A stretch of 20,293 nucleotides of DNA, from positions 1 to 20,293 of the forward strand of contig JAICPQ010000007.1 of assembly GCA_025929745.1 (NCBI GenBank). Direction: 5' to 3'. Positions 1 through 6,893 of the stretch are shown here, in pieces. Below the pieces are notes generated by a model that had not been told where the DNA came from, made no database searches, and saw only the letters and a program-made list of their open reading frames with translations. A program made the translations under genes and the position numbers. The first letter of the stretch is position 1. Each line of letters starts with the position of its first letter. The stretch comes from Burkholderiales bacterium. Lineage in GTDB: Bacteria; Pseudomonadota; Gammaproteobacteria; Burkholderiales; SG8-39.

Positions 1-1765
1 CGCCCTCCCGCAGGGAATCGACGAGCGCGGTGATCTTTTCGCGTGCCCATACCGAACCGAGGCCGGTCGCCGCGGCGTGCTCCTCGAGCGGTACGCGCGC
101 TTCCCAGGCGCTGCCATCGCGTTGCCCACGCACGCGCAGTTCGCCGTCCAGCTTGTCGAGCCGCGCGACGAGCACCAGCGGTTCGCCGGCGTAAAGGTCG
201 GGCAGACGCGCCGGCCATGCCTCGACTTGCACGCCCTCAGGCCAGTGCGCCTGCACATCCTTCAGGACCGGTGCTTCCAGCTTGGCGAAAAGCTCGCCCA
301 TTTTCGCACGCACTTCTTCGATGCGGCCGATATAAGTAAACGTGCCGCCGCCGAGTTGCGCCGCTTTGGTCATGAAATGGCTGTTGGGCGCCGAGCCAAT
401 TCCGACAGTGAATAGCCGCGAGTCGCCGAGGCGCTCGCGGATCAAACGAAAGAGCCCTTCTTCGTTTCCCACGGCGCCGTCGGTGAGGAAAACCACCTGT
501 CGCACGCGGCTCGAGCGCTCGGCGCCGTCGAGCGCGAGGCGGAGCGCGGCAGCCATCTCGGTGCCGCCACGCGCTTCGAGCGCGCGCACCCATCGCACCG
601 CCGCGCGCAAGTTATCGGGCCCGGCGTCGCGCGCGCCATTGAAAAGAGCGCGCGCTCCGGAGTTGAACTCGATCACTTCGAAGCGATCCTGCGGCCCGAG
701 GCGCCCCAAGGCGAGCTCGAGCGCCTCCTTCGCTTGGCGGATGGAGGCGCCCGCCATGGAGCCCGAGGTGTCGAGCACGAAGACCACTTCCCGCGGCAGG
801 CGTGGAGCGCGCGCCGCTTCGGGCGGCAGGAGCATGAGGAGCGCGTAATGGTCGGCGCCGACGCGTTCCGTGAACCACGCGGCCTGGGGCAGCGCGCTCT
901 GGCGCGGCACCCAAGTCAGCTCGAAATCACGGTTGCCCGGGGTCGCAGCGTCGGCGAGCATGATCTCGCGTCGCGAGTCGTCGCGCTCTTTCACATCGAT
1001 CGGGTGGTACGCGCTCTCGACGGTTGCGAGCGGCACACCCGCATCCAGCGTCACGCGGATCGACACAGGGTTGGTGCGCTCGCCCTCGGTGCCCGGCCGC
1101 ATCACTGGCGGCGTGATGCGATGCGCGTCCGCGACGACCGGCACAGCCGCGGTGGGGATGTAGCGCGGACCGACCACCATCGGAAAGCGCAGCGAGAAGC
1201 GTCCGTTGTCGTACCGAAGCACCTGCTGGTATTCGAGCTCCACGACGACCGTCTCTCCTGGTGCGATGTTGGCCACGTTCGTCGAAAAAATATTCGGCCT
1301 CGCCTGATCGAGGAGTGCGGCGCGCTGACCGGCGGCGCGCGCTTGCGCGTAGGCCTGCTTGGCAAGCTCGCGCTCGCGGATCTCGCCCTCGACGACGCGA
1401 GTGCCAATGCGAAGGACGAGCCGGTCGACCGCGCCGCTCTCAGGCAGCGGGAAAACGTAGACCCCCTCGTACCAGGCGTCGTGCGGATTGCGGAACGTCT
1501 GCACGACGCGCGCTCTGGCGATCGGCCCCGATACGCGGAACGCCACATCTGTGGCTAGGAGCGGCGCAGCGACTGGATCGCCGCCGCGCGAGCGCAGGAA
1601 GAAGCCCGCCTCCTTGGTGCGCGCCGGTTCGGCATAGGCCGGCGCCGCCAGCAGCATGGTTAACCCCGCGAGGATGATTGCCACCGTAACGCCGAGCGCG
1701 GAGGCGAGGGTAAGCAGGGCGATGAGCGGTAACGCTGCTTTAGGATGATGTTCAGTTGTTTGCAT
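1..1765 (-). CDS. VIT/vWA-domain sortase-target protein (proteobacterial dedicated sortase system), C-terminus off the left edge
   Basis: The minus-strand frame is open from ATG at 1765 to the window edge, giving 588 residues with no stop. The N-terminus has a basic and polar head, a long hydrophobic stretch and an APAYA|EPA signal-peptidase-like site near residue 45, so the product is exported. A VIT domain (inter-alpha-trypsin type) lies at about residues 70-205. A von Willebrand A domain follows, with the MIDAS motif DTSGS starting at D332 and later GGTEM and LTDG elements. This order is that of the marine proteobacterial sortase target family (TIGR03788). Those proteins end in an LPxTG-like sorting signal, which would lie outside the window, as would the partner sortase. 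A Shine-Dalgarno sequence GAGGTGG sits just before the ATG and supports this start. The divergent pdsR/pdsS genes support the assignment. The family call is from recall of domain order, not a search. Confidence 0.86.
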   Translation of the reverse strand, partial: MQTTEHHPKAALPLIALLTLASALGVTVAIILAGLTMLLAAPAYAEPARTKEAGFFLRSRGGDPVAAPLLATDVAFRVSGPIARARVVQTFRNPHDAWYEGVYVFPLPESGAVDRLVLRIGTRVVEGEIRERELAKQAYAQARAAGQRAALLDQARPNIFSTNVANIAPGETVVVELEYQQVLRYDNGRFSLRFPMVVGPRYIPTAAVPVVADAHRITPPVMRPGTEGERTNPVSIRVTLDAGVPLATVESAYHPIDVKERDDSRREIMLADAATPGNRDFELTWVPRQSALPQAAWFTERVGADHYALLMLLPPEAARAPRLPREVVFVLDTSGSMAGASIRQAKEALELALGRLGPQDRFEVIEFNSGARALFNGARDAGPDNLRAAVRWVRALEARGGTEMAAALRLALDGAERSSRVRQVVFLTDGAVGNEEGLFRLIRERLGDSRLFTVGIGSAPNSHFMTKAAQLGGGTFTYIGRIEEVRAKMGELFAKLEAPVLKDVQAHWPEGVQVEAWPARLPDLYAGEPLVLVARLDKLDGELRVRGQRDGSAWEARVPLEEHAAATGLGSVWAREKITALVDSLREG

Positions 1766-1767
1766 AG

Positions 1768-1774
1768 CCACCTC
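1768..1774 (-). promoter_or_regulatory. Ribosome binding site of the sortase-target gene
   Basis: On the minus strand GAGGTGG lies immediately upstream of the ATG at 1765 and matches the anti-Shine-Dalgarno consensus. It fixes the start ahead of the signal peptide and contrasts with the SD-less pdsR on the other side. Confidence 0.6.
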
Positions 1775-1829
1775 GGGTTCGTTTTGTGCATTCCACGATC
1801 CGAACGCGATGCACGCACGGCTTGACGGC

Positions 1830-1859
1830 GGCAAAGCAGCGAAGAATTCTGGCAAAGCA
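1830..1859. repeat. 9-bp direct repeat, 21-bp period (candidate response-regulator operator)
   Basis: GGCAAAGCA occurs exactly at 1830-1838 and 1851-1859, separated by 12 bp. The 21-bp period is about two helical turns, so both copies lie on one DNA face. OmpR/PhoB-family regulators commonly bind direct repeats with helical spacing, and the adjacent pdsR encodes such a regulator. The repeat is seen directly; the binding role is inferred. Confidence 0.5.
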
Positions 1860-1866
1860 AAGGCAA

Positions 1867-1882
1867 CCGCCGGAGCCGGCGG
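1867..1882. repeat. Perfect GC-rich palindrome upstream of pdsR
   Basis: CCGCCGG-AG-CCGGCGG is a perfect inverted repeat with 7-bp arms. It sits where a -35 element would be relative to TATATT at 1893, so it could be an operator or, in RNA from an upstream promoter, a short hairpin. No T-run follows, so a terminator is unlikely. Confidence 0.45.
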
Positions 1883-1905
1883 CGCGTTCGGCTATATTGG
1901 GCACC

Positions 1906-2595
1906 ATGCCGCGTCGTATCGCCATCGTCGAGGACGAGCCCGCCATCCGCGCCAACTACGCCGAAGCGCTGCGCAAGCATGGCTTCGAGGTCGCAGCGTA
2001 CGGCGCGCGCGCCGAAGCGCTCACCGCCATGAAAACGCGGCTGCCCGATCTCGCACTGATCGATATCGGCCTGGGGGCCGACGTGGACGGCGGCTTCGCG
2101 CTGTGCCGCGAGCTGCGCGCGCTTTCGGCCGGTTTGCCGATCATCTTCCTCACGGCGCGCGACAGCGACTTCGACACCGTCGCGGGCCTGCGTCTTGGCG
2201 CCGACGACTACCTCACCAAGGACGTGAGCCTGCCGCATCTTCTCGCGCGCATCGCGGCGCTTTTTCGTCGCGCCGAGCTTTCCGCCGACGCGGCGCAGGT
2301 GCCCGAGCGCCTCGAGCGCGGCGCGCTCGCGATCGACCTGAAGCGCTTCAGCGTCCAGTGGCGCGGTATCCCGGTGCCGCTCACCCTCACGGAATTCTGG
2401 ATGGTGCACGCGCTCGCCAAGTATCCCGAGCACGTGAAGAATCGCGATCAGCTGATGCGCGACGCGAACCTGGTCGTCGACGACGGCACCATCACTTCGC
2501 ACATCAAGCGCATCCGCAGAAAGTTCCTTGCCGTCGACCCCGACTTCGACGCGATCGATACCGTCTACGGCATGGGCTATCGCTGGAAGGCATGA
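1906..2595 (+). CDS. pdsR: PDS-system response regulator PdsR (OmpR/PhoB type)
   Basis: The product is 229 aa. The receiver domain spans about residues 3-120, with acidic pocket D10/E11, phosphoacceptor D53 (ALIDIG), T83 and K105. A winged-helix DNA-binding domain occupies about 130-229 and ends in the usual helix and wing (SHIKRIRRKF ... YGMGYRWK). Length, domains and the PDS neighbours match the proteobacterial dedicated sortase response regulator (TIGR03787). It should be phosphorylated by PdsS and act on the sortase/target genes and possibly its own promoter. The start is the ATG at 1906 because the receiver fold begins at once (RRIAIVEDE). No Shine-Dalgarno sequence is visible; TATATT ends 7 nt upstream, so the mRNA may be leaderless. 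The stop overlaps the pdsS start as ATGA. Confidence 0.88.
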   Translation: MPRRIAIVEDEPAIRANYAEALRKHGFEVAAYGARAEALTAMKTRLPDLALIDIGLGADVDGGFALCRELRALSAGLPIIFLTARDSDFDTVAGLRLGADDYLTKDVSLPHLLARIAALFRRAELSADAAQVPERLERGALAIDLKRFSVQWRGIPVPLTLTEFWMVHALAKYPEHVKNRDQLMRDANLVVDDGTITSHIKRIRRKFLAVDPDFDAIDTVYGMGYRWKA

Positions 2596-4100
2596 AGCGC
2601 CTGCGATTCAGCCTCCGGGTGAAGCTCGCCCTGATGCTTCTCGCGCTCGCTGCGCTACCGCTGGCGGGAGTGCTCTATGTAAACGAGGTCGAGCGCTTTC
2701 TGCTCGAGGAGCAGGAGAACGCGCTGCTCGCCGTGGCGCGCGCGGTTGCCACCGCCCTGCACGAACGCCCGCAGCTGCTGGCCAGCGCTTCCGGCCGGGA
2801 CGACGAGGTGGACGCCATTCTGCGAGGCCTCGAGCGCGCCTCCTCGCGCATCTGGGTCGTCGACGCGCGCTACCAAGTGATCGCCGCCGCTGGCAGCCTG
2901 CGCCGCGCGACCGAGGTTGCCTCCGAGGCGCCCTGGTGGCAACCCCTGATCGGCTGGCTGATCCCGCGCCCCACCGAGGATTTCGCCGAAGGCCAGCCGG
3001 AGGACTTGCTGGCAACCGGCTTCGATGTGGCGGCGGCGCTGCAGGGCACGCCGGCGACGCGCACGCGCCACACGCGCGACGCGCGCGCGGTGGTGATGTC
3101 GGCCGCGCATCCGATCTGGACCGGCGACCAGGTCACCGGTGCCGTGGTCACCGAGGAGACGACGAACTCGGTGATGTCAGTCAAGAGCGCCGCGCTCGAG
3201 CGGCTTCTCCTCTTCACGCTCGCCGCGTTTGGCGGCGCCGCGGTGCTGCTCATGGCTTTCGCGACGCGGCTTTCGATGCGCATCCGCCGGCTGCGCGACG
3301 AGGCCGAGTCGGCGATCGATGCGCGCGGCCGCATCACGCGGCTTGCCGCGGGGTCGAACGCGCGCGACGAGATCGGCGATCTTTCGCGCAGTTTTTCCGC
3401 GGTGCTCGAGCGGCTCGCCGAGCACCATGCCTATCTCGAGTCGATGGCGGGCCGGCTTTCCCACGAGCTGCGCACGCCGCTCGCCGTGGTGCGCTCATCG
3501 CTCGAAAACCTGAAGCTCTCGAGCGAGGATGCGCCGCGCTACATCGAGCGCGCCGAGCAGGGCCTCGCGCGGCTGGGGCGCATTATCGAGCGCATGACCG
3601 AGGCCTCCCGCCTGGAGCAGAGCCTGGAGAGCGTCGAGCGCAGCCGCTACGACCTCGCCGCCGTGGTGCGCGGCTGCGTCGAAGGCTACCGCGCCGCCTA
3701 CCCGCGCGCCTCATTCACCCTCGAGTTGCCGCCGCGCCGCGTCGAGGTCGAGGGCGCCCCGGATCTCGCCGCACAGCTCCTCGACAAGCTGGTGGAGAAC
3801 GCGGTGGACTTCTCGCGCGCCGGCGAGCCGGTGCGCGTCGCGCTCGACGACGCCGACGGCGCCGCCGCGCTCACCGTGTCGAACAAGGGGCCGCTCCTCC
3901 CGGAGAAGATGCGCACGCGGCTTTTCGAATCGATGATCTCGGTACGGGAATCGCCCGGCGCGGGTACGCCGCATCTCGGCCTCGGCCTTTACGTGGCGCG
4001 GCTCATCGCCCAGTTCCATGGCGGCAGCATCGCCGCGGCGAATCTGGCGAGCGGCGACGGCGTTGCGCTCGGCGTGCGCATTCCGCTGGCATGGAGGTAA
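2592..4100 (+). CDS. pdsS: PDS-system sensor histidine kinase PdsS
   Basis: The product is 502 aa. It has a membrane helix at about residues 11-30, a periplasmic sensor region of about 170 residues, a second helix at about 203-225, and a HAMP-like linker. The dimerisation/phosphotransfer domain carries H291 (LSHELRTPL) and the ATPase domain has its N-box at about 396-405 (KLVENAVDFS). The glycine-rich end is HLGLGLYVARL at 461-471. The usual DxGxG box reads SNKGPLLP (430-437), with Asn for the conserved Asp. I believe this variant is typical of the PDS kinase family (TIGR03785) but cannot confirm it. The ATG overlaps the pdsR stop, so translation is probably coupled. The signal sensed is unknown. 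The last 10 nt overlap glpD. Confidence 0.87.
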   Translation: MKRLRFSLRVKLALMLLALAALPLAGVLYVNEVERFLLEEQENALLAVARAVATALHERPQLLASASGRDDEVDAILRGLERASSRIWVVDARYQVIAAAGSLRRATEVASEAPWWQPLIGWLIPRPTEDFAEGQPEDLLATGFDVAAALQGTPATRTRHTRDARAVVMSAAHPIWTGDQVTGAVVTEETTNSVMSVKSAALERLLLFTLAAFGGAAVLLMAFATRLSMRIRRLRDEAESAIDARGRITRLAAGSNARDEIGDLSRSFSAVLERLAEHHAYLESMAGRLSHELRTPLAVVRSSLENLKLSSEDAPRYIERAEQGLARLGRIIERMTEASRLEQSLESVERSRYDLAAVVRGCVEGYRAAYPRASFTLELPPRRVEVEGAPDLAAQLLDKLVENAVDFSRAGEPVRVALDDADGAAALTVSNKGPLLPEKMRTRLFESMISVRESPGAGTPHLGLGLYVARLIAQFHGGSIAAANLASGDGVALGVRIPLAWR

Positions 4101-5548
4101 TTCAGGATCTGGTCGTGATCGGCGGCGGCGTGAACGGCGCCGGTATCGCGCGCGATGCTGCCGGCCGCGGCCTGTCGGTCACGCTGGTCGAAAAGGGCGA
4201 TCTCGCCGGGGCAACATCGTCCGCGTCGTCGAAGCTGATCCACGGCGGCCTGCGCTACCTTGAGCACTTTGAGTTTCGTCTGGTCGCCGAGGCGCTCGCC
4301 GAGCGCGAGACCCTGCTGCGCGTGGCGGGCCACCTCACCTGGCCGATGCGTTTCGTGGTGCCACACGTCCCGGAACTGCGGCCGCGCTGGATGATCCGCA
4401 CCGGCCTTTTCCTCTATGACCACCTCGCGCGCCGCTCGCTCCTGCCCGGTTCGCAAGCCGTGCGCCTGGATCGCGCGCCCTACGGTGCGGGCCTGCGGCC
4501 CGAGCTCAAGCACGGCTTTCTGTATTCGGACTGCGGCGTCGACGATTCCAGGCTCGTGATCGCTAACGCGCTCGACGCGGCGGCGCGCGGCGCGCGCATC
4601 CTCGTGCACACGGAGTGCCGGCGAGCGCAGCGCGACGGGGCGCTGTGGCGCGTCGAGCTCTCGAACGGAGAAACCGTGCGTGCGCGCTCGCTCGTCAATG
4701 CCGCCGGCCCATGGGTGAAGGAGGTGCTTCATGACCGCCTCGGTCACGCGACGCGCGATGCCGTGCGCCTAGTGAAGGGCAGCCACGTCGTCTTTCCGCG
4801 CTTGTACGAAGGCGAGCACGCGTTCATCCTGCAGAACGACGACCGCCGCGTCATCTTCATGATCCCATTCGAGGAGCGCTTCACCCTGGTCGGCACGACC
4901 GACGTCGACTACGAGGGCGATCCCGCCGCACCGCAGGCCGATGGCGCGGAAACCGATTACCTCTGTGGCGCGCTGCGCCGTTACCTCGTGCACGCGCCCC
5001 AAGCGTCCGACGTCGTGTGGCACTACAGCGGCGTGCGGCCGCTGCATGACGACGGCTCGGCCGATCCGTCCGCGATTACGCGCGACTACACTCTGCGCGC
5101 GGACGATGTGGCGGGCGCGGCGCCGGTACTCTCGGTGTTCGGCGGCAAGATCACGACCTATCGACGCCTTGCCGAGCACGCCATGGAGAAGCTCGCGCCG
5201 TATTTTCCCGCTCTCAAGCCGGCGTGGACGGGGCGCGAGCCCCTGCCCGGCAGCGATTTCGCCGACCGCGAGCGCGCCCGGCAAGAAGTGTTCGGCCGCT
5301 ACGCGGCAGTCGCACCCGAGGTGCTGCGCGGTGTATTCCGTCGCCATGGGACGCGGGCGGGCGAGGTGCTCGGCGACGGCGATTGCGGCGAACACTTCGG
5401 CGCCGGCCTGACCGAGCGCGAGCTCGTCTATTTCACCGAGCGCGAGTGGGCGCGCAGCGCCGAGGACGTGCTTTGGCGACGCACCAAGTGCGGCTTGCAC
5501 ATGACCGAGGCGCAGTGCCGCCGTGTCGCCCAGGTGCTCGGGCGATGA
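4091..5548 (+). CDS. glpD: Aerobic glycerol-3-phosphate dehydrogenase GlpD
   Basis: The product is 485 aa, close to the roughly 500 aa of E. coli GlpD. This FAD flavoprotein at the inner membrane oxidises sn-glycerol 3-phosphate to dihydroxyacetone phosphate and passes electrons to quinone. It shows the FAD Rossmann motif GGGVNGAG (11-18), SSASSKLIHGGLRYLEH (43-59), VGTTDVDYEGDP (267-278), GVRPL (314-318) and GGKITTYR (351-358). A C-terminal cap rich in charged helices follows, with ERELVYFTEREWA near its end. The ATG at 4091 lies inside the last codons of pdsS. It is the only start that keeps the N-terminal Rossmann strand at the usual distance. Overlaps on both sides (10 nt with pdsS, ATGA with the HAD gene) indicate co-transcription. 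A glpD downstream of a sortase two-component system is unexpected. Glycerol kinase and transporter genes are not in the window. Confidence 0.95.
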   Translation: MEVIQDLVVIGGGVNGAGIARDAAGRGLSVTLVEKGDLAGATSSASSKLIHGGLRYLEHFEFRLVAEALAERETLLRVAGHLTWPMRFVVPHVPELRPRWMIRTGLFLYDHLARRSLLPGSQAVRLDRAPYGAGLRPELKHGFLYSDCGVDDSRLVIANALDAAARGARILVHTECRRAQRDGALWRVELSNGETVRARSLVNAAGPWVKEVLHDRLGHATRDAVRLVKGSHVVFPRLYEGEHAFILQNDDRRVIFMIPFEERFTLVGTTDVDYEGDPAAPQADGAETDYLCGALRRYLVHAPQASDVVWHYSGVRPLHDDGSADPSAITRDYTLRADDVAGAAPVLSVFGGKITTYRRLAEHAMEKLAPYFPALKPAWTGREPLPGSDFADRERARQEVFGRYAAVAPEVLRGVFRRHGTRAGEVLGDGDCGEHFGAGLTERELVYFTEREWARSAEDVLWRRTKCGLHMTEAQCRRVAQVLGR

Positions 5549-6324
5549 GGCCGCTCGCTGAGCTGGATGCGCGCGGCGTGCGCGCGGTCCTCGTGGACAT
5601 CGACGACACGCTCACCACTGAGGGCAGGCTCACTGCTGACGCGTATGGAGCTCTGGAGCGGCTGCAGGGCGCGGGCGTGCGCGTGGTTCCCGTGACTGGT
5701 CGGCCGGCGGGCTGGTGCGATCACATCGCACGCATGTGGCCGGTCGACGGGGTGGTCGGGGAGAACGGCGCCTTTTACTTCTGCTACAGCGGCAAGCGCG
5801 TGCACAAACGCTTCCATGACGACGCGCAGACGCGCGCAGCAAAGCGCGCGCGGCTTGACGCCATCGCAGCGCGCATCCTGGCCGCCGTTCCCGGAAGCGC
5901 ACTGGCGTCGGATCAGGCTTACCGCGAGACCGATCTCGCCATCGACTATTGCGAGGACGTCGCGCCGCTTCCGCTTTCCGACGCCGAGCGCATCGCCGAG
6001 CTGATGCGCGAGGCCGGTCTCACCGCCAAGGTGAGCTCGATCCACGTGAACGGCTGGTTCGGCGATTACGACAAGCTCACGATGACGCGCCGGCTCTTCG
6101 CCGAGCGTTTCGCTCTCGACCTGGATGGCGCGAATCGCGAGACGGTTTTCGTGGGCGATTCACCGAACGACGCGCCGATGTTCGCCTTCTTCGCCAACTC
6201 GGTGGGCGTCGCCAACGTGCGTCGCTTCGAATCGGTGCTGGCCGTGGGCCCGAAGTACCTGACGCGCGCACCTTGCGGCGCCGGCTTCGCCGAGCTCGCC
6301 GAGCACATTCTGCGCGGTCGCTGA
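5545..6324 (+). CDS. HAD-superfamily (class IIB, Cof-like) phosphatase
   Basis: The product is 259 aa. Motif I is DIDDT (D18 nucleophile, D20 acid/base, T22), motif II is VTGR (T51), motif III includes K177 (DYDKLTM) and motif IV is GDSPND (204-209). The roughly 100-residue cap between motifs II and III places it with HAD-IIB enzymes such as sugar-phosphate and mannosyl-3-phosphoglycerate phosphatases. The substrate cannot be read from sequence. The ATG overlaps the glpD stop, so a phosphorylated C3 or sugar substrate linked to glycerol metabolism is possible but inferred. It is intact, with all catalytic residues present. A 105-bp gap follows. Confidence 0.83.
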   Translation: MRPLAELDARGVRAVLVDIDDTLTTEGRLTADAYGALERLQGAGVRVVPVTGRPAGWCDHIARMWPVDGVVGENGAFYFCYSGKRVHKRFHDDAQTRAAKRARLDAIAARILAAVPGSALASDQAYRETDLAIDYCEDVAPLPLSDAERIAELMREAGLTAKVSSIHVNGWFGDYDKLTMTRRLFAERFALDLDGANRETVFVGDSPNDAPMFAFFANSVGVANVRRFESVLAVGPKYLTRAPCGAGFAELAEHILRGR

Positions 6325-6330
6325 GGCGCG

Positions 6331-6347
6331 ACGCCGGTCACCGGCGT
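6331..6347. repeat. Perfect palindrome after the HAD gene
   Basis: ACGCCGGT-C-ACCGGCGT is an 8-bp perfect inverted repeat around one central base, starting 7 nt after the HAD stop codon. It lies in the gap before the EF-hand gene. No T-run follows, so it is not a standard intrinsic terminator. It could be an operator or a hairpin at the mRNA 3' end. Confidence 0.4.
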
Positions 6348-6429
6348 GCGACAACGTAAGCGTGGCGGACCATGCCCCGGCTCATTCGGTATCACGAATC
6401 GCAAGACTATAGTCGGCGTCGATACCACC

Positions 6430-6873
6430 ATGCGTATGCTCGCGATTCTGGGCCTCTTCGCCGTCGGCGCGGCGGTACCCGCGCAGTCCGCGGATTTCGA
6501 CAGCCTCGATCGCAACGGTGACGGTTATCTCAGCCGCGTCGAAATCGCCGTGGTTCCGGATATCGCGCGGCGCTTCGCCGTGTTTGATACCGACAAGGAT
6601 CGCCGGCTCTCGCGCGAAGAGTACGCCGCCGCGCGCGACGAGAACGAAAGGCGCGCAGTGCAGGACGCGGCGACGACCGCGCGCGTCAGGGAAGCGCTCA
6701 ACGCAGCGCGCGGAATTCCAACCACCGCGATTTCTATCGAGACGTTCGAAGGCGAAGTGCAGCTCACCGGTTTCGTACCCGCCCCGGATCTCGCTTCGCG
6801 CGCCGGCCGCATCACTGCCGGCGTGAGCGGCGTGCGCATGGTTCACAACAATCTCGTCGTGCGCCAGAGATAG
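6430..6873 (+). CDS. Exported EF-hand plus BON-domain protein
   Basis: The product is 147 aa. A short signal peptide ends near AQSA|DF (residue 21). EF-hand loop 1 is canonical, DRNGDGYLSRVE (27-38). Loop 2 is DTDKDRRLSREE (53-64), with Arg in place of the usual Gly at loop position 6 but the metal-ligand positions kept. A BON domain follows at about residues 82-147 (TTARVREALNAARGI ... GVRMVHNNLVVR). BON domains bind phospholipids or cell-surface structures and EF-hands bind calcium, so a calcium-responsive periplasmic or envelope protein is a fair inference. No exact function is known to me. The chosen ATG puts the signal peptide at the very start. TATAGT at 6408-6413 may be its -10 element. 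An ATG two codons later cannot be excluded. Confidence 0.78.
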   Translation: MRMLAILGLFAVGAAVPAQSADFDSLDRNGDGYLSRVEIAVVPDIARRFAVFDTDKDRRLSREEYAAARDENERRAVQDAATTARVREALNAARGIPTTAISIETFEGEVQLTGFVPAPDLASRAGRITAGVSGVRMVHNNLVVRQR

Positions 6874-6893
6874 TGCAGTAAACTCGGCCCCCT

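Larger units (their letters stand above)
1766..1905. promoter_or_regulatory. Divergent control region between the sortase-target gene and pdsR
   Basis: This 140-bp stretch is the largest gap in the window and must hold promoters for both divergent units. It contains a perfect 9-bp direct repeat GGCAAAGCA (1830-1838 and 1851-1859, 21 bp start to start). It also contains a perfect palindrome with 7-bp arms and a 2-nt centre (1867-1882), and GTGCAT/ATGCAC arms at 1786-1791 and 1809-1814. A -10-like TATATT (1893-1898) ends 7 nt before the pdsR ATG. A separate TTGACG (1822-1827) has AATTCT 17 bp downstream, a weaker promoter alternative. The direct repeat is placed as expected for an OmpR-family regulator site, so autoregulation by PdsR is plausible but inferred. 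Confidence 0.5.

Noticed and set aside
1822..1850. Sigma-70 promoter TTGACG - 17 bp - AATTCT for pdsR
   Set aside because: The -35 hexamer is good but the -10 matches the consensus poorly. It is kept only as an alternative within the control region entry.
2528..4090. Open frame continuous with glpD upstream of 4091
   Set aside because: It is an out-of-frame shadow of pdsS; GlpD proteins start right before the GGGVNGAG motif.
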